A stretch of 64,000 nt of DNA from Pirellulales bacterium. Its GTDB lineage: Bacteria > Planctomycetota > Planctomycetia > Pirellulales > Thermoguttaceae. Location of the stretch: assembly GCA_016931995.1 (NCBI GenBank), contig JAFGDS010000069.1, positions 62,001-126,000 of the forward strand, read 5' to 3'. A program made the translations under genes and the position numbers. Below, piece after piece: positions 31,884-40,670 of this stretch (positions are counted from its first letter, which is position 1; the number at the start of each line of letters is the position of its first letter). The notes below the pieces were generated by a model. That model saw only the letters and a list, made by a program, of their open reading frames with translations, was not told where the DNA came from and searched no databases.

Positions 31884-34676
31884 ATGAACGCAAGCGTGCT
31901 GCGAGCGGTATTCGCGCGGAACTTGATGAGCTATTTCGCCAGCCCGACGGGCTACGTGTTCATCTGCCTGTTCGTGGCTCTAAGCTCGATGGCCGCGTTC
32001 TGGCCGAACGCCTTTTTCAACGACAACTCGGCCAGCTTGAGCCAGCTCAACGCGGCCTTCCCGTTCATCATGCTCATCTTCATCCCCGCCATCACGATGG
32101 GCGTCTGGGCCGAAGAGCGCCGCGACGGGACCGACGAGCTGCTTCTGACCATTCCCGCGACCGACCTGGACGTCGTGCTGGGTAAATACCTGGCCGCCCT
32201 GGCCATCTACAGCGTCGCGCTGGCGTTCTCGCTGGTGACCAACTACCTCGTGCTCAACCAGTTGGCCAGCCCCGAGGGATTCGTCCTTTGGCCCGCGATC
32301 GACATGGGCCTGATCCTCGGCACGTACTTCGGCTACTGGCTGGTGGGCCTGGCGATGCTGGCCGTGGGCATGGTCGCCTCGTTCATCACGCGCAACCTCA
32401 CGGTCGCCTACATCCTGGGCGCCGTGTTCAACGCCCCGCTGGTCTTCGCCGCCATGGCCGGCGTGATCCTGCCGGCTGCCTTGTCGTTGGAGGTAAAGGA
32501 ATGGAGCGTCGGGGGCAGGATGGTCGATTTCGGCGAGGGCGTGCTCAGCCTCACCGGCGTGGTCTACTTTCTGGCGATCGTCGCGGTCATGCTCTACCTG
32601 AGCATGGCCCTGATCGGACGCCGGCATTGGGCGCATCGCGGCGGGGGCTTGATGGGCGTCCATTACCTGCTGCGGGTGCTTTCGCTGGCAATCATCGGGA
32701 TCGGCCTGACGATAATGGCCGAGCGGTTCCCGGCCCGCGCCGACGTGACCACCGCGCGACTCTCGTCGCTGTCGGCCGAGACCAAGCGGCTCCTGGCCGA
32801 TCTGGCGGACGATCGGCCCGTAATCATCGAGGCCTTCGTCAGCCCCGAGGTGCCCGAGGAGTACGTCCAGACACAAAAAAATCTCCTCAACGTGCTACGC
32901 GAGATGGATGCCCTGGGCGGCGGCGCCGTGCGGATCGCGGTGATCGACACCGAGCCGGCCACGGAGGAAGCCGCCCGGGCGGAGGAACGCTACAAGATCG
33001 CGCCCCGCGAGGTCGTCAATCGCCGCCGCGAGAAGTACGTCATGGACCGGATCTTCATGGGCGTGGCGGTCCGCTGCGGCCTGAACCGCGTGACCATCCC
33101 GTTCTTCGACCGCGGCGTGCCGGTGGAATACGAGTTGATCCGCTCGATCTGCACCGTGCTCGAGGAGAAGCGGAAGCGGATCGGCGTGCTCACCACCGAC
33201 GCGCCGCTCTACGGACAGTTCAACATGCAAACCTTCTCGGCCGGGCGCAACTGGCCGATCATCGATGAGTTGGAGAAGCAATACGACGTCGTCCGCGTGG
33301 AGGCCGACGCGCCAATCGATCCCAAGCAGTTCGACGTCCTATTGGCCGTCCAGCCGTCGTCGTTGGGCGAGGAGCAGATGCGGCACTTCCTCGACGCCGT
33401 GCGAAGCGGCGTGCCCACGGCCATCTTCGAGGATCCCTTCCCGCTGCCATCCCTGGTGGGCAACGTGCCGGGCACGGGCTTCCCGCGGCAACCGCCCGGC
33501 GGCATGAACCCCATGATGATGCGTCAGCCGCCGCCCAAGGGCGATATCGCGAAGCTTTGGGCCCTGTTGGGCGTGGACTTCGCGCCCGACGTGGTGATCT
33601 CCCAGCAGTACAATCCGTACAACAAGGTCCAGGAGTTTCCGGAGGAGTTCATCTTCATTAATGCCGACGCCGCAAGGAAGATCGACCGGCGGGCGTTCAA
33701 TCCCGAGGACCCCATCAGCTCCGGCTTGCAGCAGGTGCTGTTCCCCCATCCCGGCGCGGTGTCCAAGCTGAACGCGTCGCTCCTGGAGCTTGTGCCGCTG
33801 GTCGAGACGCACCACAAGACGTCCACGGTGCGCATGGACGATCTCGTGCGGATGTCGCCCTTTGGGCAAATGGGCGGGCTGAACCCCCATCCGCCCAAAA
33901 CGCCCACGGGCTCCGCGTATTGCCTCGCCGCCCACATCACCGGCCAGGTGGACGTGCCCGCCGCGAACGAGGATGAGCCGGAGAATACGAACGGCGAGGC
34001 GAAAAAGGACGAGCCCAAGAAGAAAGTCAAGCCGACCAAGGCAAAGATCAACGTGGTCCTCGTGACGGATATCGATTTCCTGGCGCCGGGTATCTTCCAG
34101 CTCCGCGAGCAGGGCAAGGTGCCGGATTTGGATATCTACCTCGACTTTGACAACGTGACGTTCGTGTTGAACGTGCTCGACGTGCTGGCCGACGATAACC
34201 GATTTCTTGAGATCCGCAAGCGTCGCCGGGCACACCACACGTTGGCCCGGATCGATACCCAAACCGAGGAAGCCCGCACGAGAACGGCCAAGCTCCGCAA
34301 GGAGTTTAATGACGGGTTCGACAAGGCGTGCGCCGAGGAGCAGGACAAGCTCGATAAGAAAGTCGCCGCAATCGAAAAGCAGATCGGCGCACAACGATTG
34401 GACACGCAAGAGGCGCTTCAGAAACTCGCGATGGCGCAGCAAAGCGGCCAGAAACGGCTCGCCGCGACAGTCGACCGGCTGAAACGCGATCGTGACAGGA
34501 ACATCGAACAGGCCGACAAGACGTTTAGGGAGAAGGTCGAGAGCGTCGAAAACGCCTGCAAGCTCTGGGCCGTCCTGCTGCCGCCCATCCCACCCTTGGT
34601 GCTGGCGATCGTCGTCTTCTGCGTTCGGCGCATGCGCGAGAGCGAGGGCGTCGCCCGCACGCGATTGCGGAGTTGA
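31884..34676 (+). CDS. GldF-GldG fusion: ABC-2 permease joined to an extracellular auxiliary domain
   Basis: A 930-residue protein. Residues 1-250 are a six-span ABC-2 permease (FARNLMSYFASPTGYVF, MGVWAEERRDGTDELLLTIP). A further membrane helix at about 257-280 follows, then a GldG/ABC-auxiliary domain (KRLLADLADDRPVIIEAFVS and RKRIGVLTTDAPLYGQ). Later there is a Lys/Glu-rich insertion (PENTNGEAKKDEPKKKVKP), a coiled coil at about 790-880 and a final membrane helix. In Flavobacterium these two parts are separate genes, gldF and gldG. Together with the ATPase before it and the DUF4340 gene after it, it forms a complete exporter cassette. The start MNASVLRAVF has no strong Shine-Dalgarno. Confidence 0.88.
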   Translation: MNASVLRAVFARNLMSYFASPTGYVFICLFVALSSMAAFWPNAFFNDNSASLSQLNAAFPFIMLIFIPAITMGVWAEERRDGTDELLLTIPATDLDVVLGKYLAALAIYSVALAFSLVTNYLVLNQLASPEGFVLWPAIDMGLILGTYFGYWLVGLAMLAVGMVASFITRNLTVAYILGAVFNAPLVFAAMAGVILPAALSLEVKEWSVGGRMVDFGEGVLSLTGVVYFLAIVAVMLYLSMALIGRRHWAHRGGGLMGVHYLLRVLSLAIIGIGLTIMAERFPARADVTTARLSSLSAETKRLLADLADDRPVIIEAFVSPEVPEEYVQTQKNLLNVLREMDALGGGAVRIAVIDTEPATEEAARAEERYKIAPREVVNRRREKYVMDRIFMGVAVRCGLNRVTIPFFDRGVPVEYELIRSICTVLEEKRKRIGVLTTDAPLYGQFNMQTFSAGRNWPIIDELEKQYDVVRVEADAPIDPKQFDVLLAVQPSSLGEEQMRHFLDAVRSGVPTAIFEDPFPLPSLVGNVPGTGFPRQPPGGMNPMMMRQPPPKGDIAKLWALLGVDFAPDVVISQQYNPYNKVQEFPEEFIFINADAARKIDRRAFNPEDPISSGLQQVLFPHPGAVSKLNASLLELVPLVETHHKTSTVRMDDLVRMSPFGQMGGLNPHPPKTPTGSAYCLAAHITGQVDVPAANEDEPENTNGEAKKDEPKKKVKPTKAKINVVLVTDIDFLAPGIFQLREQGKVPDLDIYLDFDNVTFVLNVLDVLADDNRFLEIRKRRRAHHTLARIDTQTEEARTRTAKLRKEFNDGFDKACAEEQDKLDKKVAAIEKQIGAQRLDTQEALQKLAMAQQSGQKRLAATVDRLKRDRDRNIEQADKTFREKVESVENACKLWAVLLPPIPPLVLAIVVFCVRRMRESEGVARTRLRS

Positions 34677-34699
34677 ACAACCAGCCTTCTTCTGACCAT

Positions 34700-34726
34700 G
34701 TCATCCCGAGCGCAGCGAAGGATCTC
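34700..34726. repeat. GTCATCCCGAGCGCAGCGAA-type element next to a start codon
   Basis: A single arm of the family also seen at 49317, 52257 and 61020. Its AGCGAAGGA end lies about nine bases before the DUF4340 start, where a ribosome binding site is expected. Confidence 0.75.
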
Positions 34727-34732
34727 TTTACG

Positions 34733-36430
34733 ATGAACGATAATACGAAGACGGCCGTCCTGGTAATCGTTGCCGCCGTCGTGGCGGTGGGCGTGTGGCT
34801 GACGAAGCCCGGGGCGATCGACACGGGAGCCGGCAACATCGAGGGGACGCTCCTGTTTCCCGAGTTCACGGACCCGCTGGCCGCCACGAGCCTCGAGGTG
34901 ACCAAGTACGACGAGCAGACGGGCGACCTGATCCCCTTCTCGGTGGCCCAGGTGAACAACGTGTGGTCGATCCCCTCGCACGAGAACTACCCCGCCGACG
35001 CGAAGGACCATCTGGCGTCCGCCGCGGCCGATCTGGTGGACCTGAAGATCCTGAGCGTCGCCGGCGACAATCCGGCGCGCCACGGCGAGTTCGGCGTGCT
35101 CGATCCGACCGACAAGGACCTGAAACCGGGCGCCGAGGGCGTCGGCATGAAGATCGTCATGAAGGACAAGGGCAACAAGCCGCTCGTGGCGATCATCGTC
35201 GGCAAGGAAGACAAGAACGCCCCCGGCTTGCGCTACGTCCGCCGCGCCGGGCAGGACGCCGTGGTGACCGTCGCGCTTTCGACCGACAAGCTCACCACCG
35301 ACTTCGGCGACTGGATCGAAAAGGACCTCTTGAAGCTTAACGCTTTTGACGTTCGAGAAATCTATATCCGAGATTACTCGGTCGACGAGGTTCAGCAGGC
35401 CATCGAACAGCGCGACCAATTGACGCTGGCGTATGACGACGCGGCCCAGCCGCCGTGGAGACTGGTCCTCGATGAGGTTTATGAGAATGACAAGTGGACG
35501 CCGGTTCCCCTGGCCGCCGACGAAGAGCTTGACACCGCGAAGCTGGACGACATGAAGTCGGCCCTGGACAACCTCGAGATCGTCGACGTCGTCCGCAAGC
35601 CGGCGGGATTGAGCGGAGACCTGGCTGCGAACAAGGAGTTCCTTGACGACGCCGCGGCGAGAGAATCGTTGCGGCGTCGGGGATTCCATACCGCGCAGGT
35701 TGGCGATCAACGGGGGCTTTATTCCAACGAGGGCGAAATCCGCTGCCTGACGAAGGAGGGCGTCGAGTACGTCCTGCGGTTCGGCAACATCGCCGGCTCG
35801 GGCAAGGCGGCGGCCGCCGAAGGCGAGAATGAAGCCGATGACGAGGGCGGCGTGAATCGTTACATCTTCGTCATGGCCGAGTTCAATCCCTCGCCCATCA
35901 AGCCGCCGAAGCTCGACCCCCTGCCCGAGCTCCCCAAATCGGACGAGAAGCCCGACGAGGCCAAGCCGGAAGAGGGCAAGGCCGACGAGGCGACGCCAGA
36001 AGAAAGCAAGGCGGGCGAGGAGCCGAAGCCGGATGCCGCCGACGAGACCAAGCCCGACCAAGCCAAAGCGGAGTCGCCTGACGACGCCGACGAGCCCAAG
36101 CCGGACGAAGCGCCCAAGGCCGAGGACGTGAAGGCCCAGCGCGAGCGGATCGAGAGGGAGAACCAGCGGAAGCAGGAGGAGTACGACGCGCGGATCGCGG
36201 CGGGCAAGAAGCGGGTGGAGGAACTCAACGCCCGGTTCGCCGACTGGTACTACGTCATCTCCGAGGCGACGTACAAGAAGATCCACCTGGGCCGCAAGGA
36301 CGTCGTCAAGAAGAAGGCGCCCCCAAAGGAAGAATCCGCCGAGGGCGGACCCGGCGTTCCCGAGCCTGGGGACCACACGCCCGAAGCCTTCGATCAGCTC
36401 CAGAAAGGCCTCGAGCCGGCGCGGCCGTAA
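34733..36430 (+). CDS. DUF4340 membrane-anchored protein of the Gld-type exporter
   Basis: A 565-residue protein with one N-terminal membrane anchor (TAVLVIVAAVVAVGVWLT) and a DUF4340 domain outside (LEVTKYDEQTGDLIPF, NVWSIPSHENYPADA, AADLVDLKILSVAGD, and GKEDKNAPGLRYVRR with SDWIEKDLL-type text). A strikingly Lys/Glu/Pro/Asp-rich region follows at about 405-480 with repeated DEAKPEE-like units. The tail contains a basic-acidic helix. DUF4340 genes typically follow gldG. The domain probably works outside the membrane with the GldG part. The start ATG sits just after the repeat element at 34700-34726, whose GAAGGA may serve as ribosome binding site. Confidence 0.85.
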   Translation: MNDNTKTAVLVIVAAVVAVGVWLTKPGAIDTGAGNIEGTLLFPEFTDPLAATSLEVTKYDEQTGDLIPFSVAQVNNVWSIPSHENYPADAKDHLASAAADLVDLKILSVAGDNPARHGEFGVLDPTDKDLKPGAEGVGMKIVMKDKGNKPLVAIIVGKEDKNAPGLRYVRRAGQDAVVTVALSTDKLTTDFGDWIEKDLLKLNAFDVREIYIRDYSVDEVQQAIEQRDQLTLAYDDAAQPPWRLVLDEVYENDKWTPVPLAADEELDTAKLDDMKSALDNLEIVDVVRKPAGLSGDLAANKEFLDDAAARESLRRRGFHTAQVGDQRGLYSNEGEIRCLTKEGVEYVLRFGNIAGSGKAAAAEGENEADDEGGVNRYIFVMAEFNPSPIKPPKLDPLPELPKSDEKPDEAKPEEGKADEATPEESKAGEEPKPDAADETKPDQAKAESPDDADEPKPDEAPKAEDVKAQRERIERENQRKQEEYDARIAAGKKRVEELNARFADWYYVISEATYKKIHLGRKDVVKKKAPPKEESAEGGPGVPEPGDHTPEAFDQLQKGLEPARP

Positions 36431-36500
36431 CCGTTTGAGTGTGCAGCGGGTCCGGTCAAGGCAATTTCTGGCGTGGTGTCTCGCAAATGATATTCTGTAG

Positions 36501-36553
36501 GGAACGGCCTCTGTGCCGTTCCGGTGGCCGCGGAACGCCACAGAGGGCGTTCC
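36501..36553. repeat. Facing palindromes GGAACGGC...GCCGTTCC and GGAACGCC...GGCGTTCC
   Basis: Two related 22-base palindromes (36501-36522 and 36532-36553) with central CTCTGT and ACAGAG segments that can also pair with each other. Confidence 0.75.
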
Positions 36554-36716
36554 GCCACGGATCACGATTTCCCTGAGCCACTACACGAGATAGGCGTAGC
36601 GTCTTGGGTGCCATGCCCACGCTCGACGTGGGCATGAGAAGCTTGGCAACATGCTTGCCGTCTTGCTCTCGCTCGCTTGGCAAGCATGGCACCCAGCGCC
36701 ATCCCGGACGGTTCTT

Positions 36717-36748
36717 TTGGAGTGCGGCGACAAGTCGCCGCGCTCCAA
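36717..36748. repeat. TTGGAG-GCGGCGAC-type palindrome
   Basis: TTGGAGTGCGGCGAC pairs with its near-complement ending CGCGCTCCAA. The same sequence forms the arms of the larger inverted repeat at 61087-61154. Confidence 0.75.
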
Positions 36749-36767
36749 AGTCGTCAAACGCGCCGCT

Positions 36768-38132
36768 CTATTGGCTTAGCCGTTCGAGCAGGGCCTCGGC
36801 GTCTTCGCGCGACGAGAACAGGCCCGTCGCCGCCGCCAGGGCGTCCTGGAGGATCTTCTTGGCCTCGTCCTTGCGGTTGGTCGCGGCGAAGACCTCGGCG
36901 ATGTAGAAGCCGGTGTCCGGGCTGATCCGCTTGCCGTTGTTTCTGGCAATGGTGGCCGCCTTGTTGAGCGACTGCTCGGCTTCGCCGAGCTGCCCCAAGC
37001 GGAACAGCACGCGGCCCAGCGTCGAGAACGGCTCGGCGTCGTTCGGATACAGCCGGGCGTTGATCTGGGCGTATTGCAGGGCAAGCCGCTGCTTGGCCGG
37101 GTCGTTCTGCTCGGCCAGCGCCACCGCCAGGTTGTTGCTCGTGGCAAAGTTGCTCGGGGCCGCGTCCAATGCCGTCTTGAGGTACTTCTCGGCGGCCGGG
37201 AAGTCCTTCTGGAAGATGGCGATGTTGCCGGCCAGCAGGTTGGCCTGAATCGAGTCGGGCTGCGTCTTGATCGCGATGTCGATCTGCTGCCGCGCCTGGG
37301 TGAAGTCCTTCGAGTTGAACGCCCAATCGGCGGCGGCCAGACGGGTGTTGAAGTCGTTGGGCTGCGCGGTCAGGGCGGCCACCATCATCTCGCCCGCCTT
37401 CGCGTGGTTCTTCGCCCGCTCGTACCACTGCGCCATGATTGCCTCGGGCGTGAGCAGCCGGTCGTCGGCCGCCTTGGCCGCGCGAAGCTTCTCCAGGGCC
37501 TCGTCCGGCTTCTTCAGCTCGAAGAGCACCTGGGCATACATCTGTAGTGCCGGCGCGTCGCTGGGACGGAGCTTCAAGAGCGCCTCCAGGTGTGGTTGGG
37601 CAATCGCCCAATCCTGCTGGCCCATGGCCAGTCGGCCCAACGCGGCCAGGGCCGCGGCTTCGATGGTCTCCTTCCGTTTGGCGTCGCCCTGGAACGCCGC
37701 GGCCACCTCGACGCCCTTCTCCAAGAGCAACCGGGCCTCGGCGACGCGGTTGGCCTGCATGGCGTCTTGCCCCAGCGCGACGTACGCCTGCGGATCGCCG
37801 GGGGTGTCGTGTATCGCCCGCTCCAGCCACCCGCGGGCCATGGGTTCCTGCTTTGCCAGCATGAAGAACTCGGCCATGAGTACCTCGGCGGGCGGCAGTT
37901 CCGGGTGTTTCTTCACCGCCTCTTTGAGCGAGGCGTGGGCCCCGTCCATGTCGCCGTTCTTCAGACGATTGAATGCCTCCGTGACCTCGGGAATCTGCGT
38001 CTGCTCCTGGCCGGTCGTTTTGGTCAAGCTGTCCACCGAGAGCGGCTCGGCCGGCGCCACGCCCGGACCCAACAGGACGCACACCACGGCCAATGCCGTC
38101 ACAACACCCAAACCCATCGGTAGACGTGCCAT
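36768..38132 (-). CDS. Exported tetratricopeptide-repeat protein
   Basis: A 454-residue protein. It has a signal peptide (MGLGVVTALAVVCVLLGPGV, cut near APAEP), then about ten TPR units, for example VLMAEFFMLAKQEPMARGWL, ALGRLAMGQQDWAIAQPHLE and LGRVLFRLGQLGEAEQSLNK. TPR solenoids mediate protein-protein contacts; a periplasmic scaffold is likely. The ATG at 38132 has GGGGGGAG seven bases upstream and so is preferred over the GTG at 38162. It is a single gene, convergent with the DUF4340 gene. Confidence 0.85.
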   Translation of the reverse strand: MARLPMGLGVVTALAVVCVLLGPGVAPAEPLSVDSLTKTTGQEQTQIPEVTEAFNRLKNGDMDGAHASLKEAVKKHPELPPAEVLMAEFFMLAKQEPMARGWLERAIHDTPGDPQAYVALGQDAMQANRVAEARLLLEKGVEVAAAFQGDAKRKETIEAAALAALGRLAMGQQDWAIAQPHLEALLKLRPSDAPALQMYAQVLFELKKPDEALEKLRAAKAADDRLLTPEAIMAQWYERAKNHAKAGEMMVAALTAQPNDFNTRLAAADWAFNSKDFTQARQQIDIAIKTQPDSIQANLLAGNIAIFQKDFPAAEKYLKTALDAAPSNFATSNNLAVALAEQNDPAKQRLALQYAQINARLYPNDAEPFSTLGRVLFRLGQLGEAEQSLNKAATIARNNGKRISPDTGFYIAEVFAATNRKDEAKKILQDALAAATGLFSSREDAEALLERLSQ

Positions 38133-38441
38133 CGGATTGCTCCCCCCATTTGGCTGAGTCACTGGGAGCGCCAGGCTCCCCTTTTCTTGGCTTCCTCACG
38201 GCCTCGTGGCCGGTTTTCATTGTGGCCGCCCCTGGGCAGCCTCGAGTTCCATTCTAGGCTACCCCGAAAATCGTTGCCGGACAAGGATTGCGAAAAACGA
38301 CCACGCCGGTCCGAAGGCGTTGAAGGCGACTGTTGCCCTGCCGTTTGGGGGGGATTTGCCGGTTGTGGCACTTCACTAGCCCGCATTTATCACCACGGAG
38401 GACGCGGAGGGACACGGTGAATCCTTGGTGAGAAATCGGGG
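38133..38441. other. Gap between the DNA methylase and the TPR gene
   Basis: About 310 bases without a gene. It contains a possible promoter for the TPR gene (38256-38284) and, near 38395-38421, a CCACGGAGGACGCGGAGGGA string of the kind seen as filler elsewhere (compare 50949-50963). Confidence 0.5.
38256..38284 (-). promoter_or_regulatory. Possible promoter of the TPR gene
   Basis: On the minus strand TTGTCC (38284-38279) and TAGCCT (38261-38256) are 17 bases apart, a spacing typical of housekeeping promoters. It lies about 120 bases before the start. This is weak evidence from sequence alone. Confidence 0.3.
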
Positions 38442-40670
38442 CTAGCGGGCCCCGTGGCACGCGGCGGGGCCGTCCGCGTCCAGGGCCGCCATCTCGGCCG
38501 CCGACAGGCCGTACAGGCTCTCGACAATCTCGTCGATCCGCCGTTGTGTGCCACTGGCTTTGCCAGTGCGGACATTCTGGTGCGCGAGGGCACTGGCGGA
38601 GCCAGTGGCACTCGGTACAGCGGCACTGGCGGAGCCAGTGGCACTCGCGGGAAAGGCGGAGCCGGGGGGACTCGGTGGAGAAACAGCCAGGTCCTGCCGA
38701 ACCAGATCAACCAGCTCATCGTGACGGGCGAGGTCGGCCGCATCGGTCGGATCGATCGGCCGGATCGGGGCGGCGGCCAGCACGCGGCCATTGATTTCCA
38801 GGCCCACGCCCCGCCGCTTCGCGTGATGCGAAAACCACGCGGCCAGAAGCCGGCTCCGCAAAACCGCCGCGAAGTAGAACAGGTGTTCGGGCCTCTCCAC
38901 CGCGGGCACGAACACGTTCACGCTGAACGGCACGTAGGCGGGCGCCACCGCCGGCACGAACGTCGGCCGCCGCGCCATCTGGACCGAGAGGATCTTCGGC
39001 GCGAGCCAGACGCCCTCGTCGCGGGGCCAGTGGAGCTGCCACCACGGGCGCGCGCCCGCGAGGGTTTCGCGCCGCGCGTCCATCACGGGGCGGAACCGCG
39101 CGAGATGGGCGCGGATCGTCGGGAAGGCGTCGATATCGGGGCACGTCCGCGCCGTGGAGTAGATCAGCCGGCGCGAGGGGCAAGCGGCCCGGCCGTCGCG
39201 GACCAGGTCGCGCGCATCGAAATACGGTCGCACCAGCGTCTGTTCCCGCGGGGGCAGGGCCAGAGCGTCCAGCTCTTCTGGCGTCAAAGAGAACACGCCC
39301 TGGCCGACCGTCCAGCGGTCGCCGAAACGGCGGTTCGTGCGGGCGTTGATCGCGGCGGGGTTCTCGGCGATGCCCTGGCGGACGATGCCCAGGCGGCCCA
39401 GCGGCACGTCCCGTGCCAGCTTGGCCAGGAGTTCGTCCCGCGGCGGCTCCAGGTCGATCCGGCCGTCGAGGAAGAGCGACTCGCAATGTTTGGAGAAGAC
39501 AACCAGGGGCGCGGAACCGTCCAGGTAGGAAGCGACCGACCTGGACGCGGCGGACGGGATCCGCTTGATCGTGGTGGGCGGCTGGTGGTTTGACGTCTTG
39601 ACCAGTCGCAAGATCAAGTGCCGTCCCGCCACGCCGGGAAACACGGGCACGTTGCCCAGATCGAAAAGCTCTTCCACGCGGGCCTCGCGGCGGAGGCGTT
39701 CGATCAAAGCGGCGGCCCCTCGGCCCGCGGTCCAGTAGGCGTTGACAACAAACGCCAGCCGGCCGCCGTCGCTCAGCAAATCAAGGCCGCGATGGAGGAA
39801 GAAGTGCCACAGGTCCATCCGGGCCGCGCGCCATTGCCGGCCCCAGGGAGTCTGCGCGACGCGATCCAACAGCTCTTTCGCCCCGCGTTCGCGACGATAC
39901 GGCGGGTTGCTCAGCACGAGGTCGAACGCGCCCGGCTCGGGCGGCGGGTCGGCCAGGGCGTCGCCTTGACGGATGTTCTCGGCCAGGAAGCCGGTCGCGC
40001 CGAGCGGGGGCATCGGTCCAGAACCGACCATTTCCAGCCAGAGCGTCCGCCGGGCGGCCAGCACCGCGTCGGCGTCCAGATCGATCCCGTGAAGACGTCG
40101 CGCCAATTCGATCCGCCGCGCCAACCCCGCCCGAGGCTCTCCGGCCAGCAACCGGCGGTACGCCGCCAACAGAAACGCCCCGCAACCGCACGCCGGGTCG
40201 AGGATCGCGAGGTCCTGATGTGCTGCATCGCGCCCCGGAACTGTCCCCATTTTCGCCCCGGGGACTGTCCCCATTTTCGTCTCAGCGAAAATGGGACTGT
40301 CCCCTTCGGTGGAACCATCAAGCGGGCACATCGCCCCCTCGACCATGTACCGCGCGACGCACTCGGGCGTGTAGAAGACGCCCCGGGCCTTGCGGGACGC
40401 GCGCTCGCGGCCGAGCTCTCGCAGATGCAGCCGCCCAAGCGCCTCGGGCTCGTCGGCCACCGGTCCCAGCGCGCCCCATGCGCGGGCCACGTCGGCCGGG
40501 TCCGTCTCGGGGTCGTCCAGGACCGGGTCGAGCCGGTCTCGGGTGAGGGAAACCAGGCCTTCCGCCGGGCCGTCCGGCAGCAGACCACGCCGATGGCATA
40601 GCTCCACAAACGCGGCGTATTGCACCGCGCGTCGCGGGATCGACTCGGACGATTTCTGTTGGGCGGGCAT
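38442..40670 (-). CDS. N6-adenine DNA methylase, Eco57I/TaqI type
   Basis: A 742-residue class I methyltransferase. GVFYTPECVARYMVE (motif X) is followed by ILDPACGCGAFLLAAYR (motif I, D158), HGIDLDADAVLAARRTLWLE (motif II) and the catalytic VLSNPPYRRE (N255-Y258). The C-terminal half is TaqI-like specificity domain (LVRPYFDARDLVRDG and SVNVFVPAVE). No nuclease domain or neighbouring restriction gene is seen, so it may be a solitary methylase or half of a scattered system. Two segments are encoded by palindromic repeats: about residues 123-145, between motifs X and I, and about 676-708 near the C-terminus. Both keep frame. The start has AAGGG upstream. Confidence 0.85.
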   Translation of the reverse strand: MPAQQKSSESIPRRAVQYAAFVELCHRRGLLPDGPAEGLVSLTRDRLDPVLDDPETDPADVARAWGALGPVADEPEALGRLHLRELGRERASRKARGVFYTPECVARYMVEGAMCPLDGSTEGDSPIFAETKMGTVPGAKMGTVPGRDAAHQDLAILDPACGCGAFLLAAYRRLLAGEPRAGLARRIELARRLHGIDLDADAVLAARRTLWLEMVGSGPMPPLGATGFLAENIRQGDALADPPPEPGAFDLVLSNPPYRRERGAKELLDRVAQTPWGRQWRAARMDLWHFFLHRGLDLLSDGGRLAFVVNAYWTAGRGAAALIERLRREARVEELFDLGNVPVFPGVAGRHLILRLVKTSNHQPPTTIKRIPSAASRSVASYLDGSAPLVVFSKHCESLFLDGRIDLEPPRDELLAKLARDVPLGRLGIVRQGIAENPAAINARTNRRFGDRWTVGQGVFSLTPEELDALALPPREQTLVRPYFDARDLVRDGRAACPSRRLIYSTARTCPDIDAFPTIRAHLARFRPVMDARRETLAGARPWWQLHWPRDEGVWLAPKILSVQMARRPTFVPAVAPAYVPFSVNVFVPAVERPEHLFYFAAVLRSRLLAAWFSHHAKRRGVGLEINGRVLAAAPIRPIDPTDAADLARHDELVDLVRQDLAVSPPSPPGSAFPASATGSASAAVPSATGSASALAHQNVRTGKASGTQRRIDEIVESLYGLSAAEMAALDADGPAACHGAR
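38548..38644. repeat. Three CACTGGC-type palindromes inside the methylase gene
   Basis: Elements at 38548-38569, 38590-38611 and 38623-38644. The last two share orientation, and the first is inverted relative to them. They encode an Ala/Thr/Gly/Ser-rich stretch (ATGSASA repeated) near the protein's C-terminus. Confidence 0.85.
40237..40304. repeat. GGGGACTGTCCCCATTTTCG elements inside the methylase gene
   Basis: Two direct copies (40237-40255 and 40260-40279) and one inverted copy (40286-40304) of a CTGTCCCCATTTTCG element. They encode a KMGTVPG-containing stretch between methylase motifs X and I. Confidence 0.85.

Larger units (their letters stand above)
36431..36767. other. Repeat-packed gap between convergent DUF4340 and TPR genes
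   Basis: About 340 bases that are mostly palindromes: a paired element at 36501-36553, ATGCCCACG-N5-CGTGGGCAT at 36613-36635, a GCTTGGCAA/TTGCCAAGC-type pair to about 36700, and the GGCGAC element at 36717-36748. No gene. These hairpins may double as terminators for both flanking genes. Confidence 0.7.

Noticed and set aside
38442-40670. Part of a BREX or restriction-modification island
   Set aside because: Methylase motifs are clear but flanking genes (TPR protein, alpha-galactosidase) are unrelated and no nuclease, pglZ or brx gene is present.
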